From assembly GCF_009467825.1 (NCBI RefSeq), contig NZ_WIOK01000020.1, forward strand, positions 1 through 64,000: a DNA stretch of 64,000 nucleotides. Direction: 5' to 3'. This stretch comes from Cyclobacterium xiamenense (lineage in GTDB: Bacteria; Bacteroidota; Bacteroidia; Cytophagales; Cyclobacteriaceae). Below the pieces are notes generated by a model. That model saw only the letters and a program-made list of their open reading frames with translations. It had not been told where the DNA came from and did not search any database. The first letter of the stretch is position 1; each line of letters begins with the position of its first letter. The translations under genes were made by a program, and so were the position numbers. Below are positions 45,393 to 54,152 of the stretch, piece by piece.

Positions 45393-46526
45393 ATGAACAT
45401 GCATTACAGGCTTTGGCCTTTTGTTATACTACTTGTTTTCGGGCAGTTTTCCTGCTCTTCTTCCTCCGATTCTTCCGAAAACGAAGCGGCAGGAGAAGAA
45501 ATCACGGACTGTCATGGTACCATTCCCGACCGGTTTGCGGCGGGAAATGCTGCATCCGCACCCGCCATTACTGAGCGAGATGCGCCGGTATCTCACGAGG
45601 GAATGGTTTGGATAGAGGGGGGTACGTTTACCCGGGGGGCAACGGACGACCGGGGCCGGCAGGATGAACTACCCGCCCATACGGTAAAGGTGGACGGTTT
45701 CTGGATCGATGAAACCGAGGTTACCAACCGGCAATTTGCGGAATTTGTAGAGGCGACTGGCTACGTGACGGTTGCGGAAAAAAAGCCCGATTGGGAAGAA
45801 ATCAAAAAGCAATTGCCTCCAGGTACGCCGAAACCGCCCGATGAGGTACTCGTCGCAGCTTCGCTTACCTTCCATTCACCCGAGCAGGCGGTTCCCTTAA
45901 ACAATGCCGGGCAATGGTGGCAATGGACGCCGGAAGCCAGTTGGAGGCAGCCCCAAGGTCCAGGAAGCAGCATTGAGGGCAAAGAGGATTACCCCGTCGT
46001 CCATGTGGCCTGGGAAGATGCCATGGCGTACGCCAAATGGGCTGGGAAACGCCTTCCCACCGAAGCCGAATGGGAATTTGCCGCACGGGGAGGCCTGGAA
46101 GAGAAATCCTTTCCCTGGGGGGATGATCCCGTTGAAAAAAGTGGATTCATGGCAAATATTTGGCAGGGAGAGTTTCCGGTAACCGACAAGGGTGAGGACG
46201 GATTCCAGGGCCTGGCACCGGTCAAGTCCTTTGAAGCCAACCCCTACGGCTTGTACGACATGGCTGGCAATGTGTGGGAATGGACAAACGACTGGTACCG
46301 GGAGGATTATTATTCCCGTTTGAAAAACGAAGTGCAGGTAAACCCGCAAGGTCCATCCGACAGTTACGATCCGCAGGAGCCTACTGTTCCAAAAAAGATT
46401 GTAAAGGGAGGGTCCTTCCTATGCAATGTGTCCTATTGTGAAGGGTACCGCGTCAGTGCTAAAATGAAATCATCTCCGGATACCGGCCTGGAGCACACGG
46501 GTTTCCGCTGTGTCTCCTCAAACTAA
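45393..46526 (+). CDS. Formylglycine-generating enzyme (FGE/SUMF1 family), predicted lipoprotein
   Basis: This 377-residue protein converts the active-site cysteine of sulfatases to formylglycine in an oxygen- and copper-dependent reaction. The family fold is visible: WIEGGTFTRGA, HTVKVDGFWIDETEVTNRQF, YPVVHVAWEDAMAYAKWAGKRLPTEAEWEFAARGG, and YDMAGNVWEWTNDW. Both catalytic cysteines are present in GGSFLCNVSYCEGYR (344 and 349), with the same five-residue spacing as cysteines 336 and 341 of human FGE, so it is likely to be a true FGE and not a cysteine-less relative. A hydrophobic leader ends at FSC (cysteine 21) and is followed by a serine/glutamate-rich linker, indicating a periplasm-facing lipoprotein. 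It sits between sulfatase genes, nine bases before the next, and is the obvious maturase for the enzymes in this window. Confidence 0.92.
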   Translation: MNMHYRLWPFVILLVFGQFSCSSSSDSSENEAAGEEITDCHGTIPDRFAAGNAASAPAITERDAPVSHEGMVWIEGGTFTRGATDDRGRQDELPAHTVKVDGFWIDETEVTNRQFAEFVEATGYVTVAEKKPDWEEIKKQLPPGTPKPPDEVLVAASLTFHSPEQAVPLNNAGQWWQWTPEASWRQPQGPGSSIEGKEDYPVVHVAWEDAMAYAKWAGKRLPTEAEWEFAARGGLEEKSFPWGDDPVEKSGFMANIWQGEFPVTDKGEDGFQGLAPVKSFEANPYGLYDMAGNVWEWTNDWYREDYYSRLKNEVQVNPQGPSDSYDPQEPTVPKKIVKGGSFLCNVSYCEGYRVSAKMKSSPDTGLEHTGFRCVSSN

Positions 46527-46535
46527 GCTCCCCCC

Positions 46536-48125
46536 ATGATTGTCCCAAAAAACCTGATCCTATGTGGCTGTTTTGGCCTGTTGCTGTTGTCTTCCTGCGG
46601 AAAAGAAGAACAATCCGAGCCCAGCAGGCCCAATATCCTATTTGCCATTGCGGACGATTGGTCCTATCCACATGCAGGGACCTACGGAACCGACTGGGTA
46701 AACACTCCCGCATTTGACCGGGTGGCCAGCGAGGGCTTGTTGTTTACGCGGGCCTATACGCCCAATGCTAAATGCTCGCCCTCCCGGTCGATCATTCTTA
46801 CTGGCAGGAATTCCTGGCAGCTGGAGGAGGCTGCCAACCACGTACCTTTTTTCCCTGAAAAATTCGCTTCCCACGTCGAAGTATTGGGATTGAATGGGTA
46901 CTTTACCGGTTTTACCGGCAAAGGATGGGCTCCGGGTAACCCGGGTGAAGCGGATGGAAAGCCCCGCTTGCTTACCGGGCCCCGGTATAGTGACTTAAAA
47001 TTGGACCCGCCCACAGGGCAGATTAGTTCCGTGGACTATGCGGCAAATTTCAGTGCGTTTCTGGATGAAAAACCAGCCGATACCCCGTTTTATTTTTGGT
47101 ATGGCTCCACCGAACCCCACCGGGCCTATGCCTACGGTTCAGGGGTAGCCTTAGGTGGCAAGTCGTTGGAGAGCATTGATAAGGTACCGGCTTTTTGGCC
47201 AGACAATGATTCTGTACGAAACGATTTACTGGACTACGCATTCGAGGTAGAATACTTTGATCAGCACCTGATGCAAATGCTTCGGGAGTTGGAAGAAAGG
47301 GGAGAGCTGGAAAACACGGTGGTGGTGGTGACGGCCGATAACGGCATGCCTTTTCCCCGGGTCAAGGGACAGGCATACGAGTATTCCAATCACCTTCCGC
47401 TGGCAATTATGTGGGGAAAAGGCATTCAAAATCCCGGTAGAGTCATTAATGATTTTGTGAATTTTACCGATTTTTCCCCGACATTTTTGGAACTTGCGGA
47501 ATTGGATGTTGCCGGCACAGCAATGGCCCCTATGGCGGGTAAGAGCCTGGTACCGATCTTTTTCTCGGATGCCTCCGGTAAGACCGACCCGGAACGAAAT
47601 GCCGTTTTGTTGGGAAAAGAGCGCCACGATATTGGAAGGCCGGATGATCAGGGCTATCCCATTCGGGCCCTGGTGACCGAGGACTACACCTACATCCACA
47701 ACTTCGAAACGGACCGCTGGCCGGCGGGAAATCCCGAAACGGGTTACCTGAATACCGATGGCAGCCCAACCAAAACCGTGATTCTAAATCAGCGGCGGGT
47801 TGCGGGCAACAGCCATTTTTGGAACCTGAATTTTGGAAAAAGGCCGCAGGAAGAAGTATACGATCGCAATAAGGATCCCGAAGGGCTCACTAACCTGGCC
47901 TTGCATCCCGAATACCAATCCATCAAGGAAAACCTGAGGGAAGAGCTGTTTCGGCAATTAAAGGCCCAGGAGGATCCCCGGATGTTTGGTAAAGGACATA
48001 TTTTCGATGAATACGAATACGCTCAGGAAAATCAGCGGGATTTTTACAACCGGTTTATGCAGGGAGAACCCTTCAACACAGGTTGGGTAAACGATACGGA
48101 CTTTGAAACGGATTTTAGGGAATGA
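46536..48125 (+). CDS. Type I sulfatase, heparan N-sulfatase-like, predicted lipoprotein
   Basis: This 529-residue sulfatase has a lipobox LLSSC (cysteine 21). Motifs are [10 protein letters not shown] (near residue 39), [17 protein letters not shown] (cysteine 80), [12 protein letters not shown] and [10 protein letters not shown]. The [10 protein letters not shown] and DNGMPFPR combination is typical of the N-sulfoglucosamine sulfohydrolase-like subgroup, although bacterial members can act on O-sulfates. It begins nine bases after the FGE gene and its stop overlaps the next sulfatase start by four bases (ATGA), so maturase and substrates are co-expressed. Confidence 0.92.
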   Translation: MIVPKNLILCGCFGLLLLSSCGKEEQSEPSRPNILFAIADDWSYPHAGTYGTDWVNTPAFDRVASEGLLFTRAYTPNAKCSPSRSIILTGRNSWQLEEAANHVPFFPEKFASHVEVLGLNGYFTGFTGKGWAPGNPGEADGKPRLLTGPRYSDLKLDPPTGQISSVDYAANFSAFLDEKPADTPFYFWYGSTEPHRAYAYGSGVALGGKSLESIDKVPAFWPDNDSVRNDLLDYAFEVEYFDQHLMQMLRELEERGELENTVVVVTADNGMPFPRVKGQAYEYSNHLPLAIMWGKGIQNPGRVINDFVNFTDFSPTFLELAELDVAGTAMAPMAGKSLVPIFFSDASGKTDPERNAVLLGKERHDIGRPDDQGYPIRALVTEDYTYIHNFETDRWPAGNPETGYLNTDGSPTKTVILNQRRVAGNSHFWNLNFGKRPQEEVYDRNKDPEGLTNLALHPEYQSIKENLREELFRQLKAQEDPRMFGKGHIFDEYEYAQENQRDFYNRFMQGEPFNTGWVNDTDFETDFRE

Positions 48126-49576
48126 AAAAGATACCGGTAGCTAGCTATTTACTAGCCATTTTGGTCCTCGTTAGCGGTATCCGTGTTTTCGCACAGGATA
48201 CGCGGCCCAATATCGTGATGATCATAGCAGACGATATCGGCTACGAGGATACCAGTCCTTATGGGCAGGCTCAGGTAAAAACACCAACCTTGGAACGCCT
48301 GGCGGCTGATGGGCTTCGTTTTACCAATTTCTATCTGACTGCGAGCTCCTGCAGTCCCAGTAGGTGTAGCCTGATCTCCGGCCGCTACCCGCACAATACC
48401 GGAGCGGCCGAATTGCATACGCCCTTACCGGAATCCATTGCCATTTTTCCGGAGTTCTTAAAGAAGGCCGGGTATTTTACCGGGCAGGCAGGAAAATGGC
48501 ACATGGGTCCGGCCGCCCGGAGGGGGTTTGATCGGATTTACGACAAAGGTCCGGAGATAGGCGATGGGGGAGAGGACATGTGGGTACCCCTGTTACAGGA
48601 AAGGCCGCGAGACAAACCGTTTTTTCTATGGCTGGCATCCCTTGATGCACACCGACCCTGGGGCAGCAATTCCTTTTCCGGCACGCATCGGCCCGAGGCT
48701 GTGCAGGTACCCCCCTACTTGGCGGAGGCTGCAGCCACAAAAACCGATCTTGCCCGGTATTACGACGAAATTTCCCGTTTTGATGCGTTTATCGGAGAGG
48801 TGGAAGCAGAACTCAAGCGGCAGGGAGTCCTCGAAAACACACTTATTGTAGTGCTATCCGACAACGGCCGACCCTTTCCCAGGAGCAAAACGAGGTTGAT
48901 TGAATCGGGCATCAAGTCCCCGTTGATTATCAAATGGCCGAAGGGTATCGGCAAAGGCGGGATGGTGTCGGAAAGTCTGCTGAGCAGCATTGACCTGGCG
49001 CCTACTTTTTTGGAACTTGCCGGAGTGCCGATTCCGGATGCCTTTCAAGGAAAAAGTTTTGGTGCGGTGCTGGAAAACCCCGGTTTGCCTTTCCGGCAAT
49101 TCGTCTTTGCAGAACACAATTGGCACGACCACGAAGCCCATGCCCGCATGGTGCGAACCAAAGATTACCTGTATATCAAGAACAATCGTCCCGGGTTTAG
49201 TAACCCCGGACCAGCAGATTCAAATAGCAGCGATTCATTTGCCGATTTGAAGCGGCTGCGTGAAGCCGGGAGCCTTAACCCGGCTCAGGCGGATGTTTTT
49301 ATGGCACCCAGACCCGCGGAGGAGCTATACCGCGTGAACGAGGATACCTACCAATTGCTTAACCGGGCCATTCCCGGTGAAGAAGGGGGGATGCTCGATT
49401 ACATGCGGGGAATGCTTGAACAATGGAGCACAGAAACAGACGACTCCGTACCCGACAGGCTTACGGCGGACTGGTACGACAAGGAAACCGGAAAATCACT
49501 GGATAAGGAACGCATCCGCGGACAGATGCCAGGCGGTCCGGATGCGCTCACCACGACCAATAAAGGGCCATTTTAA
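48122..49576 (+). CDS. Type I sulfatase, heparan N-sulfatase-like
   Basis: This 484-residue sulfatase has a signal peptide ending in VFAQ. Motifs are [13 protein letters not shown] (near residue 36), [19 protein letters not shown] (cysteine 77), GKWHMGP and [11 protein letters not shown]. It is a relative of the preceding sulfatase, with the same DNGxPFPR signature. Its start overlaps the upstream stop by four bases, and its own stop overlaps the next start by one base, giving tight translational coupling with the cytochrome/propeller gene. Confidence 0.93.
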   Translation: MKKIPVASYLLAILVLVSGIRVFAQDTRPNIVMIIADDIGYEDTSPYGQAQVKTPTLERLAADGLRFTNFYLTASSCSPSRCSLISGRYPHNTGAAELHTPLPESIAIFPEFLKKAGYFTGQAGKWHMGPAARRGFDRIYDKGPEIGDGGEDMWVPLLQERPRDKPFFLWLASLDAHRPWGSNSFSGTHRPEAVQVPPYLAEAAATKTDLARYYDEISRFDAFIGEVEAELKRQGVLENTLIVVLSDNGRPFPRSKTRLIESGIKSPLIIKWPKGIGKGGMVSESLLSSIDLAPTFLELAGVPIPDAFQGKSFGAVLENPGLPFRQFVFAEHNWHDHEAHARMVRTKDYLYIKNNRPGFSNPGPADSNSSDSFADLKRLREAGSLNPAQADVFMAPRPAEELYRVNEDTYQLLNRAIPGEEGGMLDYMRGMLEQWSTETDDSVPDRLTADWYDKETGKSLDKERIRGQMPGGPDALTTTNKGPF

Positions 49577-51954
49577 TGAGACAGGAAGGAGGATCAACAA
49601 ACAGATTTCCCAGCTTGCTGCGGGTAATTCTTAGCTGGACCGCGGGGTTGGTATTGCTTGCTGGCAATTTCGGGTGTGAATCATCGTCGGAGGAAGCTCG
49701 TGTACGGCCGATGGATCCCTGGGCCTTCCGGTCGGTTCTTGACAGGCGGCCGCGGATGCTGACCCTGGCCCTGGATTCGGCCTGTTATGCAGCCTATGAT
49801 TTGGGACAAGGGCAGCTATACAAAGTTTGGAAGGGGGGCGTCCTTCGTGAAGGGACGGTGTTTACCAATAAGAAAAACATCCAACCGAGCTCCTGGGGTG
49901 CTTCCTATTACGCCGAAGAATCGCTACCCAACCGGTGGATCGTCAGGCGCAACGGCAAGGAAATGCCGGTTACTACCGAATACAAAGGGTACCTGTTGGA
50001 AGGAAACGGGATAACCCTTCGTTTTGAATTGGTGCTGGAAGATGGCCTTCGGGTAACGCTCAGCGAAAGCCCGGAATTTGTACGAAATGAGCAAGGAAAG
50101 CCGGGTTTTCGTCGTTCCTTTGCGGGAACTGAAATTCCGGATGGGCTGGAGGTTTTATTGCAATCTCCCGACCAAACCAGGGAGGTAGCACTGGCAAAAA
50201 CGCTGGTCACAACGGATTTTTTTGAGGATCTTCCCGATCAATCTCCTCCGGCCATTGGGGACAGTTACGATCACCTGGGAATTTTATGGATGGAGAACAG
50301 TGATTGCTACACCTGCCACGAAGAGAAGCATGCCATGGTCGGCCCCTCCTTTGAACAAATTGCTACGCGCTACCCAAAAAACGAAGAGAGCTATGCGCTG
50401 CTGACATCAAAAATTAAGGAGGGCGGCGCGGGCGTTTGGGGAGATACCCCGATGAATCCCCATCCGGATTTGAATTCCCGGGAGATGAAGACCATGCTGG
50501 ACTATATCTTTACACACAAGCCGAAGGAAAAGCAACAGTCAGGGAACCGATTGTCGGCGACAAAAAAAGAGGTGTCGGATTCGGGCCGTTCGCCCGCCAG
50601 CCCGGGTCACGGAGCTCCCCTCGAAGGTGTCCATCCAAGTTATACACTCGAAACACTGCATAGCGACGCTTTCAAGCCCAGGGTAGGAGGTATGGACTTT
50701 TTACCCGACGGCCGTTTGTTGGTCAGCACCTGGGATTCCATCGGAGGGTTGTACGTGTTGGACGGAATATTGGAAGGAGACGCGGCCCCGGTCAGCGTGA
50801 AGCGGATCGCATCGGGACTTGCCGAGCCATTGGGCGTAAAGGTAGTGGACGGGGAGGTCTTTGTCTTGCAAAAACACGAACTCACCCAGCTGATCGATCA
50901 CGATGGAGACGACCTGATGGACGAGTACCGGGTCGTTTGTGACGATTGGGGTGTGCGGGATGATTTCCACGAATTTGCCTTTGGGTTGGTCTACAAAGAA
51001 GATCACTTTTACATTACCTTGTCTATGGCCATGCGACTAATGGCGAATGAGCGTCAGTTGGCAGATCGGGGTAGAACCCTGAAAATAGATCGTGATGGCA
51101 CCTACGAATGGATGGACTACGGGCTTCGAACACCCAATGGTATTGGCCTGGGCATGGAAGACGAGATTTTTGTTACCGATAACCAGGGACAGTGGTTGCC
51201 AGCCAATAAACTGATTCACGTGAGAAAAGGCGTATACAACGGCATGGCTTGGGGATTGTCGGAAGAAGCCGCACAAAATCCCCCTGAGATGGTTCCTCCG
51301 GCGATCTGGCTGCCAGATAAGGAGATCGGCAACTCGCCCTCCGAACCCATTCTTATGAAAGACGGCCCCTACGAAGGACAGCTGTTGCATGGAGACGTAA
51401 GCAATGGAGGCATCAAGCGGGATTTTCTGGAAAAGGTAAACGGAGAATACCAGGGTGCCGTTTTCCGTTTTTCTCAGGGGTTCACGGCCGGGGTCAACCG
51501 GCTGGTATGGGGACCTGACGGGGCCTTGTATGTGGGCGAAGTAGGCATGGTCGGTGGCTGGAGTTGGAAGGAAAACCAATATGGCCTGGAAAAGATCCGA
51601 TACAATGGGCAATCCACCTTTGAAATGCTGGCAATCCGGGCAATGCCCGATGGCTTTGAGATCGAACTCACCGAAGCGATATCACCGGAGGACCTGAATC
51701 CATCCCTCCTGGAGTTGCAGCAGTGGAGGTACGAGCCGACGCCGGCCTATGGCGGCCCCAAACTGGATTTAACCCAGCTTGCCGTGGAACGCATCGTACG
51801 CTCCGATGATGGCAAAAAAATACAGGTGACGGTTCCCGGGTTAAAGGAAGGCCACGTGGTCTATTTTAAATTACGGGAGGACCTCCGCAGCCAAAACGGA
51901 AATTTGCTCTGGTCCTCCGAAGCCTGGTATACCCTCAACCACATTCCAAACTGA
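49576..51954 (+). CDS. Cytochrome c / sugar-dehydrogenase-like beta-propeller fusion lipoprotein
   Basis: This 792-residue protein has a lipoprotein leader ending in NFGC (cysteine 34). A beta-rich N-terminal domain (about residues 45-220) is followed by a c-type cytochrome with CYTCH (residues 244-248) and a likely methionine ligand at residue 293 (GDTPMNPHP). After a low-complexity linker, a C-terminal propeller of the glucose/sorbosone dehydrogenase type follows (about 340-680, with VGGMDFLPDGRLLVSTWD and GLRTPNGIGLG). The expected role is periplasmic oxidation of a sugar or sugar aldehyde, with electrons passed through the heme to the respiratory chain. The propeller might lack true dehydrogenase activity. 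It overlaps the sulfatase stop by one base, and the enolase-superfamily gene follows nine bases later. Confidence 0.85.
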   Translation: MRQEGGSTNRFPSLLRVILSWTAGLVLLAGNFGCESSSEEARVRPMDPWAFRSVLDRRPRMLTLALDSACYAAYDLGQGQLYKVWKGGVLREGTVFTNKKNIQPSSWGASYYAEESLPNRWIVRRNGKEMPVTTEYKGYLLEGNGITLRFELVLEDGLRVTLSESPEFVRNEQGKPGFRRSFAGTEIPDGLEVLLQSPDQTREVALAKTLVTTDFFEDLPDQSPPAIGDSYDHLGILWMENSDCYTCHEEKHAMVGPSFEQIATRYPKNEESYALLTSKIKEGGAGVWGDTPMNPHPDLNSREMKTMLDYIFTHKPKEKQQSGNRLSATKKEVSDSGRSPASPGHGAPLEGVHPSYTLETLHSDAFKPRVGGMDFLPDGRLLVSTWDSIGGLYVLDGILEGDAAPVSVKRIASGLAEPLGVKVVDGEVFVLQKHELTQLIDHDGDDLMDEYRVVCDDWGVRDDFHEFAFGLVYKEDHFYITLSMAMRLMANERQLADRGRTLKIDRDGTYEWMDYGLRTPNGIGLGMEDEIFVTDNQGQWLPANKLIHVRKGVYNGMAWGLSEEAAQNPPEMVPPAIWLPDKEIGNSPSEPILMKDGPYEGQLLHGDVSNGGIKRDFLEKVNGEYQGAVFRFSQGFTAGVNRLVWGPDGALYVGEVGMVGGWSWKENQYGLEKIRYNGQSTFEMLAIRAMPDGFEIELTEAISPEDLNPSLLELQQWRYEPTPAYGGPKLDLTQLAVERIVRSDDGKKIQVTVPGLKEGHVVYFKLREDLRSQNGNLLWSSEAWYTLNHIPN

Positions 51955-51963
51955 TCGTCAATC

Positions 51964-53379
51964 ATGAAAAACGAACGCCAATATAGCCTGAGTCGCCGGA
52001 ATTTTCTTCAAAAAGCCGGTAGTGCGGTTGCCATTGGCAGCCTGGGTACTTTTCCTCATATGGGATTTGCCGGAAGTAAACCCCCAAAGAAAATGAATAC
52101 GAAGATTAAAATTACGCATACAGATTCCAATTTTGAGCGTGAGCCGCTGTTTCCGTATCGCTTTAAGGGCAGCGCCATTACCGAAGCCTGGCAGACAGTT
52201 GCCTTGATGCGGGCGGATAGTGGAAGGCATGCGGTGGGCATCGGTACCCAGGGGACCTTGTGGTCGGACAAGGCGGTTTTCCAGGCCCATTCCACTACTG
52301 GTGGAAATGCCCTGATGTATGCCATGACCGAGCGGGCCTTGCAACTGATTAAAGGAACCCATTTTATGGATCCGGTCACGCTACTGGAGGATATTTTACC
52401 GGAAGTGTACGCGTATGGGGTAAAAATCACCCGCAATCCAGCACTCAAAAAGACTTTTGCACTGAATGCGCTGGTGCCGGTTGACAATGCGGCATGGATT
52501 CTTTTTGGTCAGGAAAACGACCTGCAGACCTTTGATGAGATGATTCCGGATGCCTATCGTCCAGGGTTGTCTCACAAGCACGACAAGGTAGCCAGTATTC
52601 CTTCGTTTAGCGTGGGCGCCTCCATAAACGACATCAAGGATGCTGCGGAAAAGGGTCATTTTATCATGAAATTAAAAACGGGTGCACCCGGTACGCAAAA
52701 GGAAATGCTGGAAAAGGACATTGAATTCTTGACAGCGGTGCACCGGACACTGGGGCAGCGAGAGACCATTCACACCCAAAACGGAAAGATCCCCTATTAT
52801 TTTGATGCGAACGGTCGTTATGAAGAAAAGGAGACCCTGGAGCGTTTTCTGGATCACGCAAAAAAAATCGGTGCATTTGATCAGATCGCAGTGATTGAGG
52901 AGCCCTTTGCTGAGGAAAACGAAACGTATGTAGGTGATTTAGGGGTGCGCGTGGCAGCCGACGAAAGCGCCCATACGGTGGAAGATGCGTTGGTACGTAT
53001 CGAACAGGGCTATACGGCGATCGCGGTGAAAGCGATTGCAAAGACGATGAGCATGACCATGAAGATCGCACAGGCCGCCCACGAGCGAAACATTCCTTGT
53101 TTCTGCGCTGACCTTACGGTAAATCCCATTTTGGTTGATTGGAATAAAAATGTTGCCGCTCGTTTGGCGCCCTTTCCAGATATGAATTTAGGCTTGCAGG
53201 AAACGAACGGACATCAATATTACAAAAATTGGCAGCAGATGCTGGCCTATCATCCCATGTCCGATGCCCCCTGGGTACAAACCCGGGATGGCGTGTATCC
53301 TACTGGCGAGGAATTTTACAAAAAGAGTGGCGGTATCCTGGCCCCGAGTACGCACTATGAAAAAATGTTCGATGTGTAG
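51964..53379 (+). CDS. Tat-exported enolase-superfamily enzyme (mandelate racemase/muconate lactonizing-like)
   Basis: This 471-residue protein has a twin-arginine leader (SRRNFLQKAG) and the enolase-superfamily barrel. MKLKTG contains the K-x-K pair (236/238), and FDANG (aspartate 281), IEEPF (glutamate 312/313) and AADES (aspartate 333) are the expected magnesium ligands. IAVKAIAK carries the lysine on the opposite face. Such enzymes abstract a proton next to a carboxylate and act as sugar-acid dehydratases, racemases or cycloisomerases. Export by Tat is notable, because most characterised members are cytoplasmic. Being last in a sulfatase-FGE-dehydrogenase operon, it could dehydrate a sugar acid produced in the periplasm. 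A terminator follows. Confidence 0.88.
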   Translation: MKNERQYSLSRRNFLQKAGSAVAIGSLGTFPHMGFAGSKPPKKMNTKIKITHTDSNFEREPLFPYRFKGSAITEAWQTVALMRADSGRHAVGIGTQGTLWSDKAVFQAHSTTGGNALMYAMTERALQLIKGTHFMDPVTLLEDILPEVYAYGVKITRNPALKKTFALNALVPVDNAAWILFGQENDLQTFDEMIPDAYRPGLSHKHDKVASIPSFSVGASINDIKDAAEKGHFIMKLKTGAPGTQKEMLEKDIEFLTAVHRTLGQRETIHTQNGKIPYYFDANGRYEEKETLERFLDHAKKIGAFDQIAVIEEPFAEENETYVGDLGVRVAADESAHTVEDALVRIEQGYTAIAVKAIAKTMSMTMKIAQAAHERNIPCFCADLTVNPILVDWNKNVAARLAPFPDMNLGLQETNGHQYYKNWQQMLAYHPMSDAPWVQTRDGVYPTGEEFYKKSGGILAPSTHYEKMFDV

Positions 53380-53684
53380 GGGGGACTGTTGGTTGGCGCC
53401 GAAATGATTCCATGCGGAAAAAACCATTAATTGTGAAATTAATGGTTTTTTTATAATATATTCCATATAGTCTTTCGAAATTTTCCAGGGGAAAAAAAAT
53501 TTGCGAAAAAAAGCTGCATTTATCTTTTTAATTTCTAAATCTTGTTTTAAATTTGAAAAAATGTATTTTAAATATATAAAAATGCATATAAAAATATGTA
53601 TTTGTTAGGTCTTTTTGTTGCAGCCCCATTTGGACCTAAAATGTTTTTTTTATTGGTAAAAATGACAACGTTAATAGGTAACAG
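53380..53684. other. Intergenic region: terminator then AT-rich promoter area
   Basis: After the terminator at 53418 the sequence is extremely AT-rich through about 53650, with no open reading frame of interest. It should hold the promoter of the response regulator gene. No confident -33/-7 pair could be selected. Confidence 0.45.
53418..53452 (+). terminator. Rho-independent terminator of the FGE/sulfatase operon
   Basis: A 15-bp perfect stem (53418-53432 with 53437-53451), rich in A and T with a core accattaat, has a four-base loop and ends in a T run. It can work in both directions. Confidence 0.85.
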
Positions 53685-54065
53685 GTGAAGATATTATTGG
53701 TAGACGACGACCCTATCGTCATTTTATTGCAGAGGAAGTTGATGGAGAAAGCAGGGATAAGCCATCCAGTTGTCCCCTTTAACAATGGGGAAGCTGCTTT
53801 GGATTATTTGGTAGAAGACGGGGGCAAAACAGAAGAGTTACTGATGTTTTTGGACATCAACATGCCGGGTCTTTCGGGCTGGGACGTGTTGGATGCAGTA
53901 GAAAGCCTGAAATTCTCTCAACTATTGAAAGTCATTATTATCACGTCGTCCATTGAGTCGTCGGACAAGCGCCGATCAGAGGAGTACGAGCGAATCGTCG
54001 ACTTCTGGGTGAAGCCCTTCAGCATACAGGATTTTACTCAGCTAAAAGATAAATTTCAGTTATAA
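53685..54065 (+). CDS. Stand-alone response regulator receiver domain
   Basis: This 126-residue protein is a single CheY-like receiver domain. The acidic pocket is at residues 7-9 (VDDDP), the phospho-acceptor is aspartate 57 (FLDINMPG), the conserved threonine is at 87 (IITSS) and the lysine at 110 (WVKPF). It starts with GTG at 53685. There is no output domain and no histidine kinase nearby, so it probably works with a kinase encoded elsewhere. Single-domain receivers of this type are frequent in Cytophagales. Confidence 0.92.
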   Translation: MKILLVDDDPIVILLQRKLMEKAGISHPVVPFNNGEAALDYLVEDGGKTEELLMFLDINMPGLSGWDVLDAVESLKFSQLLKVIIITSSIESSDKRRSEEYERIVDFWVKPFSIQDFTQLKDKFQL

Positions 54066-54122
54066 AAAATCGCCGTATACCGGTTCTTTATTTCGTTTCT
54101 TATTTAAGCAGGAATATTTTAT

Positions 54123-54130
54123 TATTTTTG
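54123..54130 (+). promoter_or_regulatory. -7 promoter box before BNR protein gene
   Basis: TATTTTTG matches TAnnTTTG exactly and lies 22 bases before the ATG at 54153. The upstream -33 region has a TTTCT stretch but no TTTG. Confidence 0.4.
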
Positions 54131-54152
54131 TTACTTCATCTTCTTGCAGCAC

